A stretch of 7,441 bases of DNA from contig DISR01000011.1 of assembly GCA_002421825.1 (NCBI GenBank), forward strand, positions 201 through 7,641, written 5' to 3'. The notes beneath the pieces were generated by a model. That model made no database searches, had not been told where the DNA came from, and worked only from the letters and a program-made list of their open reading frames with translations. The DNA is from Thiobacillus sp. UBA6205. GTDB taxonomy: Bacteria > Pseudomonadota > Gammaproteobacteria > Burkholderiales > Thiobacillaceae. Positions within the stretch are counted from its first letter, which is position 1. Each line of letters opens with the position of its first letter. Positions 1 to 7,441 of the stretch are shown one piece after another. The position numbers and the translations under genes are program-made.

Positions 1-3832
<3,832 letters not shown>

Positions 3833-3854
3833 GGGGTCTCCTTGGATATGGCAG

Positions 3855-3891
3855 GTTACGGAGCGGTTCCGGTAACGGGATTGTCCGTTAC
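3855..3891 (-). promoter_or_regulatory. Alternative small hairpins in the rpoB 5' leader
   Basis: Two stems compete for the same segment, 3872-3876. On the plus strand GTAACGG (3872-3878) pairs perfectly with CCGTTAC (3885-3891) around a 6-base loop. The same GTAAC can instead pair with GTTAC (3855-3859), with GGA (3860-3862) pairing to TCC (3868-3870) and one bulged base. The second hairpin comes within about 12 bases of the rpoB Shine-Dalgarno sequence. The pairings are read directly from the sequence. A regulatory role for rpoB translation or mRNA processing is inference only. Confidence 0.4.
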
Positions 3892-3906
3892 ACGCTCAAT
3901 TCCGGT

Positions 3907-3965
3907 ACACGCAAAAAGCACAACCCGGAGACCAAAAAATGGCTCCGGGTATGCCGTTTGCGTGT
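3907..3965 (-). terminator. Nested attenuator-like hairpin between rplL and rpoB
   Basis: The RNA from this strand folds into one long imperfect hairpin. The outer helix is ACACGCAAA (3957-3965) with TTTGCGTGT (3907-3915), 9 perfect pairs. Next come a 2x2 internal loop and GCA/TGC. A terminator-like core follows: ACCCGGAG (3943-3950) with CTCCGGGT (3923-3930), then CCA/TGG and a T5 loop. After the core comes TTGTGCTTTTT, an imperfect U-tract whose last Us belong to the outer helix. E. coli has a partial terminator and an RNase III site in this same gap, which lowers rpoB expression relative to rplL. By position and shape this is probably the equivalent, but whether it terminates, is processed, or both cannot be decided from sequence. 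Confidence 0.65.
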
Positions 3966-3971
3966 GCCGCC

Positions 3972-3994
3972 TTCGCGGGCCGGCGACCCGCGAA
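3972..3994 (-). other. GC-rich hairpin just downstream of rplL
   Basis: TTCGCGGG (3972-3979) and CCCGCGAA (3987-3994) form a perfect 8-bp stem with a 7-base loop, about 11 bases past the rplL stop codon. No run of U follows on the transcribed strand, so it is not a classical intrinsic terminator. It sits directly upstream of the nested attenuator hairpin. It could protect the rplL mRNA 3' end or cause pausing; this role is inferred. Confidence 0.45.
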
Positions 3995-4005
3995 AGCGCG
4001 AGGCC

Positions 4006-4380
4006 TTACTTGACCTCGACAGTGGCGCCAGCTTCTTCCAACTGCTTCTTCAGCGCGTCGGCGTCGGCTTTGCTGATGCCTTCCTTGACGGCCTTGGGAG
4101 CGCCGTCGACCAGGTCTTTGGCTTCCTTCAGCCCCAGGCCGGTAGCAGCACGCACCACCTTGATGACTTCAACCTTTTTCGCGCCAGCCGACGTCAGCGT
4201 GACGGTAAACTCGGTTTGTTCTTCAGCAGCCGCAGCCCCGCCTGCAGCCGGGGCAGCAGCCACCGCCACTGCAGCCGCAGACACGCCAAACTTTTCTTCC
4301 ATTTCCTTGATCAACTCGGACAGCTCCAGCACGGTCATACTGGCGATTGCGTCAAGAATCTCAGCTTTAGATGCAGCCAT
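4006..4380 (-). CDS. rplL: 50S ribosomal protein L7/L12
   Basis: L7/L12 is the multicopy stalk protein that recruits translation factors EF-Tu, EF-G, IF2 and RF3 to the ribosome; its dimers hang on L10. The predicted protein has 124 residues (E. coli 121). Residues 1-33 are the helical dimerisation domain that binds L10 (MAASKAEILDAIASMTVLEL onwards). Residues about 35-56 are the Ala/Gly-rich flexible hinge. Residues about 57-124 are the globular C-terminal domain, with the factor-contacting stretch KVVRAATGLGLKEAKDLVDG at 74-93. The ATG at 4380 follows AGGAG (4387-4391) with a 6-base spacer. It lies 42 bases after rplJ, with which it is surely co-transcribed because its product forms the L10(L12)n complex. 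Attenuator-like hairpins follow it before rpoB. Nothing in the protein looks abnormal. Confidence 0.98.
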   Translation of the reverse strand: MAASKAEILDAIASMTVLELSELIKEMEEKFGVSAAAVAVAAAPAAGGAAAAEEQTEFTVTLTSAGAKKVEVIKVVRAATGLGLKEAKDLVDGAPKAVKEGISKADADALKKQLEEAGATVEVK

Positions 4381-4422
4381 TTGTAACTCCTGTCAAATAT
4401 GAGGTTCGATAAATAATGTCGT

Positions 4423-4914
4423 TCAAGCAGCTTGTTTTTGATCACGCACAGCAGCCAGACCACGTGCAAACGCGGCCATCGGTGCTTGCATGGTGCCAAG
4501 CAGCTTGGCGAGCAACTCGTTACGGCTCGGCAAGTTGGCCAGTCTCTTCACTTCGTCAACCGACATGACCAAATTTGGCATGGCTCCACCCTTGATCACA
4601 AACTGTTCTTTGCCTTTAGCAAAGTCGTTCATGACCTTGGCGGCAGCCACCGGATCTTTGGAAAGACCATAGACGAGCGGGCCGACCATCTGGTCAGCCA
4701 GCCCTTCAAACGGCGTTCCCTGAACCGCACGACGCGCCAGAGTGTTCTTGATCACACGAAAATACACCCCACTGTTACGAGCAGCAGCACGCAACGTAGT
4801 AATGTCTGTGACCACCGTACCGTGATACTCAGCCAGCACCATCAACTGAGCGCCCGCAACCTCCGCGGCCACTTCAGCTACGACGGCCTTTTTCTCTTCC
4901 AGATTCAGACTCAA
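4423..4914 (-). CDS. rplJ: 50S ribosomal protein L10, TTG start
   Basis: L10 is the base of the L7/L12 stalk. It binds 23S rRNA near L11 and carries the L12 dimers on its C-terminal helix. In E. coli the L10-L12 complex also represses its own mRNA leader. The protein has 163 residues (E. coli 165). It begins MSLNLEEKKAVVAEVAAEVA and contains YFRVIKNTLARRAVQGTPFE at 51-70, which is typical L10. The start must be TTG at 4914. An in-frame TAG lies at 4924-4926, the three codons between it and the TTG are not start codons, and the next ATG would be residue 25. AGGAG (4921-4925) sits 6 bases upstream. Residue 31 is His in AEYHG, where L10 usually has Arg (YRG or SRG). Hand-counted GC is near 55%, lower than rplA or rpoB. 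Upstream is a structured leader; rplL follows after 42 bases. Confidence 0.97.
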   Translation of the reverse strand: MSLNLEEKKAVVAEVAAEVAGAQLMVLAEYHGTVVTDITTLRAAARNSGVYFRVIKNTLARRAVQGTPFEGLADQMVGPLVYGLSKDPVAAAKVMNDFAKGKEQFVIKGGAMPNLVMSVDEVKRLANLPSRNELLAKLLGTMQAPMAAFARGLAAVRDQKQAA

Positions 4915-4920
4915 GGTCTT

Positions 4921-4925
4921 CTCCT
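4921..4925 (-). promoter_or_regulatory. Ribosome binding site that fixes the TTG start of rplJ
   Basis: The transcribed strand reads AGGAG followed by the six bases AAGACC and then TTG. The in-frame TAG overlaps this site at 4924-4926, so no upstream start is possible. The good Shine-Dalgarno match and spacing support initiation at TTG. Confidence 0.8.
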
Positions 4926-5008
4926 ATAAAAGCGAGGCTAAAATCAGCCCCACGGCTGGCGACCTTGACAGGAGTAATACCTGTTTTGGGTGCGCCATCT
5001 GCGTAGGG
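4921..5008 (-). promoter_or_regulatory. L10 leader: probable autoregulatory RNA upstream of rplJ
   Basis: The leader is strongly structured. GGCGCACC (4989-4996) pairs with GGTCGCC (4958-4964), leaving one bulged C. Inside, across an internal loop of A-rich strands (CAAA/CAA), ACAGG (4980-4984) pairs with CCTGT (4968-4972) around a 7-base loop. Downstream, GGCT at 4946-4949 can pair either with AGCC at 4954-4957 or, as GGGGCT/AGCCTC, with 4934-4939. The second option ends close to the Shine-Dalgarno sequence. In E. coli and relatives the L10(L12)4 complex binds a bulged hairpin in the rplJ leader and shuts off translation. Position and shape match that element. I cannot run the covariance model for the Rfam L10 leader family, so the family call is inferred. 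Confidence 0.65.
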
Positions 5009-5016
5009 TTTCATCC

Positions 5017-5045
5017 GTGAGGGGTGAGGCGTGAGGCGTGAGGCG
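5017..5045. repeat. Heptad tandem array, left arm of an inverted repeat
   Basis: Four head-to-tail 7-base units are seen on the plus strand: GTGAGGG (5017-5023) then GTGAGGC three times (5024-5044), plus one extra G. An array of the same heptad in opposite orientation lies at 5126-5154. The two arms can form a stem of up to about 29 bp with two mismatches, or a perfect 15-bp stem (GTGAGGGGTGAGGCG) when shifted by two units. Confidence 0.85.
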
Positions 5046-5125
5046 AAAAACCCCCAAACACTCATCCCCATCCTTCGCGTAGAAAATTAAATCGCGGAGA
5101 TTTCGGCCAAGACACTCGGGGCATA

Positions 5126-5154
5126 CGCCTCACCCCTCACGCCTCACGCCTCAC
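5126..5154. repeat. Heptad tandem array, right arm of an inverted repeat
   Basis: The plus strand reads C, then GCCTCAC (5127-5133), CCCTCAC (5134-5140), GCCTCAC (5141-5147) and GCCTCAC (5148-5154). This is the reverse complement of the GTGAGGS heptads at 5017-5045, but the variant unit sits in a different place. The 80-base spacer between the arms carries no gene. The arrangement resembles small non-coding dispersed repeats, but no transposase, target duplication or family can be named from this window alone. Confidence 0.85.
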
Positions 5155-5181
5155 CCAGCAATCCCTACGGTCTTGGATAAC

Positions 5182-5215
5182 CCTGCCCCGCCGGCGCGAA
5201 CACCGGCGGGGCAGG
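5182..5215 (-). terminator. Perfect 13-bp hairpin downstream of rplA (U-tract weak)
   Basis: CCTGCCCCGCCGG (5182-5194) and CCGGCGGGGCAGG (5203-5215) form a perfect, very GC-rich 13-bp stem with an 8-base loop. It begins 11 bases after the rplA stop codon. The transcribed strand continues GTTATCC, so the U-run expected of an intrinsic terminator is nearly absent. It may be a partial terminator, a pause, or a 3'-end stabiliser separating the L11-L1 message from the L10-L12 message. The stem is certain; the function is inferred. Confidence 0.5.
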
Positions 5216-5226
5216 CCCAAAATTAC

Positions 5227-5922
5227 TTAAGCGTTCAGGGTGGCCTGATCCACGCGCACGCCGGCACCCATGGTGCTGGAGACGGACAGGCGCTTCATGT
5301 ACACACCCTTGGCAGCTGCCGGTTTGGCCTTGTTCAAGGCCTCCACCAGCGCCAGCAAATTCACTTTCAGATCATCCGGCGAGAACGACGCGCGGCCGAT
5401 GGTGCAATGCACGATGCCGCCCTTGTCGGTACGGTACTGCACCTGGCCGGCCTTGGCGTTCTTCACGGCCTCGGCCACGTTCGGGGTCACGGTGCCGACC
5501 TTGGGGTTCGGCATCAGGCCGCGCGGGCCGAGGATCTGGCCCAACTGGCCGACCACGCGCATGGCGTCGGGGGTGGCGATGACCACGTCGAATTCCATCT
5601 TGCCGGCTTTCACGTCGGCAGCCAGATCGTCGAAACCGACGATGTCGGCGCCGGCAGCCTTGGCGGCGTCGGCGTTGGCGCCCTGCGCGAACACGGCCAC
5701 GCGCACGGTCTTGCCGGTACCCTTGGGCAGCACCACGGAGCCGCGCACCATCTGGTCTGATTTGCGCGCGTCGATGCCGAGGTTCACGGCCACGTCGACG
5801 GATTCGTCAAACTTGGCGGTGGCGGTTTCCTTGATCAGCTGCAGCGCTTCCATGACGGGATAAGCCTTGTTGCGATCGATTTTCTCTTTGATGGCCTGAA
5901 GGCGCTTGGAAATCTTGCTCAT
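5227..5922 (-). CDS. rplA: 50S ribosomal protein L1
   Basis: L1 binds 23S rRNA and forms the mobile L1 stalk that helps release deacylated tRNA from the E site. In E. coli it also represses translation of the rplK-rplA message. The predicted protein has 231 residues (E. coli 234) and the classic two-domain layout. Domain I is made of the N-terminus (MSKISKRLQAIKEKI) and the C-terminal part, and the inserted domain II spans roughly residues 68-159. Conserved stretches include GQILGPRGLMPNPKVGTVTP and, near the end, STMGAGVRVD. I chose the ATG at 5922 because GGAG lies 8 bases upstream. An in-frame TTG at 5928 would leave only two bases after that GGAG and would overlap the rplK stop. The gap to rplK is two bases, so translational coupling is likely. 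A strong hairpin follows the stop codon. Confidence 0.98.
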   Translation of the reverse strand: MSKISKRLQAIKEKIDRNKAYPVMEALQLIKETATAKFDESVDVAVNLGIDARKSDQMVRGSVVLPKGTGKTVRVAVFAQGANADAAKAAGADIVGFDDLAADVKAGKMEFDVVIATPDAMRVVGQLGQILGPRGLMPNPKVGTVTPNVAEAVKNAKAGQVQYRTDKGGIVHCTIGRASFSPDDLKVNLLALVEALNKAKPAAAKGVYMKRLSVSSTMGAGVRVDQATLNA

Positions 5923-5924
5923 GT

Positions 5925-6353
5925 TCAAATCTCCGCATCCACGCCCATGGAACGGGCAGTACCGGCAATCGTGCGCACCGCGGCGTCCATGTCGGCGGCG
6001 GTGAGGTCCGGGGTCTTCAACTTGGCGATTTCCTCGAGCTGGGCGCGCGAAATCTTGCCGACCTTGTCGGTATGCGGGCGGGCAGAACCCTTGTCGAGCT
6101 TGATCGCCTTCTTGATCAGCACCGTCGCAGGCGGGGTCTTCATGATGAAGGTGAAGCTCTTGTCCGCGTAAGCGGTGATCACCACGGGGATGGGCAAGCC
6201 CGGCTCCAGACTCTGCGTTTTGGCGTTGAAGGCCTTGCAGAATTCCATGATGTTGAGGCCCTTCTGGCCCAAGGCCGGGCCGATGGGCGGCGAGGGGTTC
6301 GCCTTGCCCGCCGGCACTTGCAGCTTGATGTAGCCGACTACTTTCTTTGCCAT
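5925..6353 (-). CDS. rplK: 50S ribosomal protein L11
   Basis: L11 binds the GTPase-associated region of 23S rRNA at the base of the L7/L12 stalk. It is needed for factor function and for RelA activation by uncharged tRNA in the stringent response. The product has 142 residues, the same length as E. coli L11. The N-terminal domain carries the proline-rich NPSPPIGPALGQ (residues 19-30), including the two prolines at 22-23 linked to thiostrepton-type antibiotics in other bacteria. The C-terminal rRNA-binding domain runs from about residue 75 and includes KTPDLTAADMDAAVRTIAGT. The ATG at 6353 follows AGGA (6360-6363) with a 6-base spacer. The gene is 102 bases downstream of nusG and two bases upstream of rplA. 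I see no convincing promoter in the gap. Confidence 0.98.
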   Translation of the reverse strand: MAKKVVGYIKLQVPAGKANPSPPIGPALGQKGLNIMEFCKAFNAKTQSLEPGLPIPVVITAYADKSFTFIMKTPPATVLIKKAIKLDKGSARPHTDKVGKISRAQLEEIAKLKTPDLTAADMDAAVRTIAGTARSMGVDAEI

Positions 6354-6401
6354 GATGTTTCCTGATTAAAGTGAGTCATAACGCGCTTTGGACGGGTCTT
6401 G

Positions 6402-6450
6402 TTGCGCTCCGTCTACTTGCGCTCCTCTTTGGCCCGCCCTTCGGCGCGCC
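6402..6450 (-). other. nusG-rplK spacer: hairpin and 15-base-period direct repeat
   Basis: Five bases after the nusG stop, the transcribed strand has GGCGCGCC (6443-6450), loop GAAG, and GGCGGGCC (6431-6438). This is an 8-position stem with a single G-G mismatch. It is followed by AAAGAGGAG rather than U, so it is not a standard terminator. Further on, the 9-mer GGAGCGCAA occurs twice (plus-strand TTGCGCTCC at 6402-6410 and 6417-6425), 15 bases apart. E. coli has a promoter ahead of rplK in this gap, but I find no acceptable -35/-10 pair here. Confidence 0.4.
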
Positions 6451-6455
6451 ATTCG

Positions 6456-7025
6456 TCAAGCCTTCTCGACTTGACCGAATTCCAGCTCGACCGGCGTCGC
6501 GCGGCCGAAAATCAGCACCGACACGCGCAGCTTGCTCTTGTCGTAATTCACCTCTTCCACATTACCGTTGAAGTCGGTGAAGGGGCCGTCGATGACGCGC
6601 ACAGACTGGCCGACCTCGAACAGGATCTTGGGCTTGGGTTTTTCCACGCCCTCCTTCATCTGCCCCAGGATCGCCTCGACTTCCTTGTCGGAAATCGGAG
6701 CCGGCTTGGTCGCCGTGCCGCCGACGAAACCCGTGACCTTGGGTGTGCTTTTCACCAAATGCCAGGTGTCGTCGTTCATTTCCATCTGTACCAGCACATA
6801 GCCGGGAAAGAACTTGCGCTCGGCGGTCTTCTTCTGACCGCCCTTCATTTCCACGACTTCTTCGACCGGCACCAGGATCGCCAGTCTGGGCTTGCCGGTT
6901 TTTTCGTCGACCATGACGCCAAAGCGATCCTTGAGGCCGGACCGCTCTATGCGCTCTTCCAGAGCGCGCGCAACGCTTTTTTCAAAGCCGGAATAGGCGT
7001 GAACCACGTACCAGCGCATGCTCAT
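6456..7025 (-). CDS. nusG: Transcription termination/antitermination factor NusG
   Basis: NusG binds RNA polymerase over the cleft, suppresses pausing, and connects polymerase to Rho or to ribosomal protein S10. The product has 189 residues (E. coli 181). The NGN domain opens with MSMRWYVVHAYSGFEKSV and carries the conserved ERKFFPGYVLVQM (69-81) and VKSTPKVTGFVGG (91-103). The KOW domain covers about 137-175 (VGQSVRVIDGPFTDFNGNVE onwards). The start is ATG at 7025, which shares one base with the secE TGA stop; GGGAG lies 6 bases upstream. The ATG two codons later would have a 12-base spacer and is less likely. Residues about 36-48 (GVMVDEKTGKPRL) look like extra sequence compared with the relatives I recall, which go almost directly from the first helix to LVPVEEVVE. 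One-base overlap with secE implies coupled translation. Confidence 0.97.
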   Translation of the reverse strand: MSMRWYVVHAYSGFEKSVARALEERIERSGLKDRFGVMVDEKTGKPRLAILVPVEEVVEMKGGQKKTAERKFFPGYVLVQMEMNDDTWHLVKSTPKVTGFVGGTATKPAPISDKEVEAILGQMKEGVEKPKPKILFEVGQSVRVIDGPFTDFNGNVEEVNYDKSKLRVSVLIFGRATPVELEFGQVEKA

Positions 7026-7372
7026 CAGTTGCTCCCGCCCAAGGCCAAGCCAACCAGCCACAGCAAAATCGAATCCACGACCCAGAGAAACAAGGCCATC
7101 ACAAGGACGAAGACCAACACGATCGCGGTGGTCTGGATGGTTTCCTTGCGCGTTGGCCACACAACCTTGCGCGTTTCATTGCGCGCCTCGCCGGCAAACG
7201 CAAAGAACGCCTTGCCGGGGGCGGTGAAATACATCACCACCGCACCCGCCGCCAGGCCGCCCAGCACCATCAGCACGCGCACCAGGGCGGGCATGTCCGG
7301 CAGCAGGTAAAAACCCACCACGCCGGCAATCACCAGCAGCACCGCAATCAGCAGTTTGATCTTGTCAAGCAT
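7025..7372 (-). CDS. secE: Preprotein translocase subunit SecE
   Basis: SecE is the small inner-membrane subunit that clamps SecY together in the SecYEG protein export channel. The product has 115 residues with three predicted membrane segments, as in E. coli SecE (127 residues): about 6-24 (KLLIAVLLVIAGVVGFYLL), 31-49 (VRVLMVLGGLAAGAVVMYF) and 82-108 (TAIVLVFVLVMALFLWVV onwards). Before the third lies the conserved cytoplasmic motif NETRKVVWPTRKET at residues 65-78, the SecE signature. I chose the ATG at 7372 because GAGG (7378-7381) lies 5 bases upstream. A GTG at 7390 in the same frame has no Shine-Dalgarno and falls inside a hairpin. The gene follows a tRNA by 45 bases and overlaps nusG by one base, the usual secE-nusG pairing. 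Confidence 0.96.
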   Translation of the reverse strand: MLDKIKLLIAVLLVIAGVVGFYLLPDMPALVRVLMVLGGLAAGAVVMYFTAPGKAFFAFAGEARNETRKVVWPTRKETIQTTAIVLVFVLVMALFLWVVDSILLWLVGLALGGSN

Positions 7373-7383
7373 CCAAACCTCGG

Positions 7384-7400
7384 CCGCCACGATATGGCGG
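7384..7400 (-). other. Small hairpin between the tRNA and secE
   Basis: CCGCCA (7384-7389) and TGGCGG (7395-7400) form a perfect 6-bp stem with a 5-base loop. It sits 17 bases past the tRNA 3' end and just upstream of the secE Shine-Dalgarno sequence. No U-tract follows. A role in separating tRNA processing from the secE message, or in limiting secE translation, is speculative. Confidence 0.35.
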
Positions 7401-7417
7401 CATACACGTCATTATTC

Positions 7418-7441
7418 TGGCAGGCCAGGAGGGTCTCGAAC
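7418..7441 (-). tRNA. tRNA 3' end, probably tRNA-Trp (5' part outside window)
   Basis: The transcribed strand begins at the window edge with G and the T-loop TTCGAGA. It continues with T-stem strand CCCTC, acceptor strand CTGGCCT, discriminator G and an encoded CCA at 7418-7420. This is the last 24 bases of a tRNA. The anticodon is not in the window. The amino acid is inferred from gene order, because tRNA-Trp normally precedes secE-nusG in betaproteobacteria, and from the G discriminator and general match to tRNA-Trp. The tuf gene would be expected further upstream. Confidence 0.8.

Noticed and set aside
5086..5091. Candidate -10 box (TTTAAT on the transcribed strand) for a rplJ promoter
   Set aside because: No acceptable -35 lies 16-18 bases upstream. 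TTGGCC is only 13 bases away, so I do not call a promoter.
5046..5125. A gene or small ORF in the spacer between the heptad arms
   Set aside because: No open frame of useful length with a ribosome binding site is visible on either strand; the spacer appears non-coding.
5017..5154. CRISPR array
   Set aside because: The repeats are 7 bases long, contiguous without spacers, and arranged as two inverted arrays, which does not fit CRISPR repeat-spacer structure.
5923..5928. TTG start for rplA at 5928
   Set aside because: It would be only two bases from the GGAG and overlaps the rplK stop; the ATG at 5922 has proper spacing.
7026..7160. A 45-residue N-terminal extension of nusG
   Set aside because: It would overlap secE and does not resemble NusG. 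The family N-terminus RWYVVHAYSGFE fits the start at 7025.
7373..7390. Upstream GTG start for secE adding six residues
   Set aside because: It has no Shine-Dalgarno sequence and falls in a hairpin, while ATG at 7372 has GAGG at 5 bases.
7411..7440. Candidate secE promoter with AATAAT (7411-7416) and TTCGAG (7435-7440)
   Set aside because: The -35 match is only 3 of 6 and lies in the tRNA T-loop, whose sequence is fixed by tRNA function. Chance is the simpler explanation.

Overview
This window is the conserved transcription/translation cluster tRNA-secE-nusG-rplK-rplA-rplJ-rplL-rpoB. Every gene lies on the minus strand, so transcription runs from position 7441 towards 1. Gene order, protein sequences and an apparent GC content of about 60% point to a betaproteobacterium. 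A tRNA ending directly ahead of secE, L10 beginning MSLN, L7/L12 beginning MAASKAEIL and RpoB beginning MGYTFTEKKRIRKSFGKR all fit that class. The Nitrosomonadales are a plausible home, but that is a guess from recalled sequences. Both ends are cut: the tRNA lacks its 5' part, and rpoB lacks roughly its last 80 codons.

Layout in transcription order. A tRNA 3' end (7418-7441, probably tRNA-Trp) is followed by a short hairpin. Then come secE (7025-7372) and nusG (6456-7025), which overlap by one base. A 102-base gap with a GC-rich hairpin leads to rplK (5925-6353) and rplA (5227-5922), which are two bases apart. The next gap, 312 bases between rplA and rplJ, is the most elaborate non-coding part. 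It holds a 13-bp hairpin after rplA, two inverted arrays of a 7-base repeat (GTGAGGC/GTGAGGG), and an RNA-structured leader that looks like the L10 autoregulatory leader. rplJ (4423-4914) uses a TTG start, followed by rplL (4006-4380). A 173-base gap then holds a 59-base nested hairpin containing a terminator-like core, plus mutually exclusive small hairpins. rpoB begins at 3832 with a strong Shine-Dalgarno sequence and runs off the window.

How the genes fit together. SecE is a subunit of the SecYEG protein channel. NusG is the elongation factor that rides on RNA polymerase. L11, L1, L10 and L7/L12 build the L1 stalk, the GTPase-associated centre and the L7/L12 stalk of the large ribosomal subunit. 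RpoB is the polymerase beta subunit. The leader ahead of rplJ and the attenuator-like hairpin ahead of rpoB are where related bacteria balance L10/L12 synthesis against polymerase synthesis.

The protein genes are ordinary housekeeping genes and I see no new protein system. The unexplained signal is in the RNA and repeat architecture of the intergenic regions, chiefly the heptad inverted repeat immediately upstream of the L10 leader.
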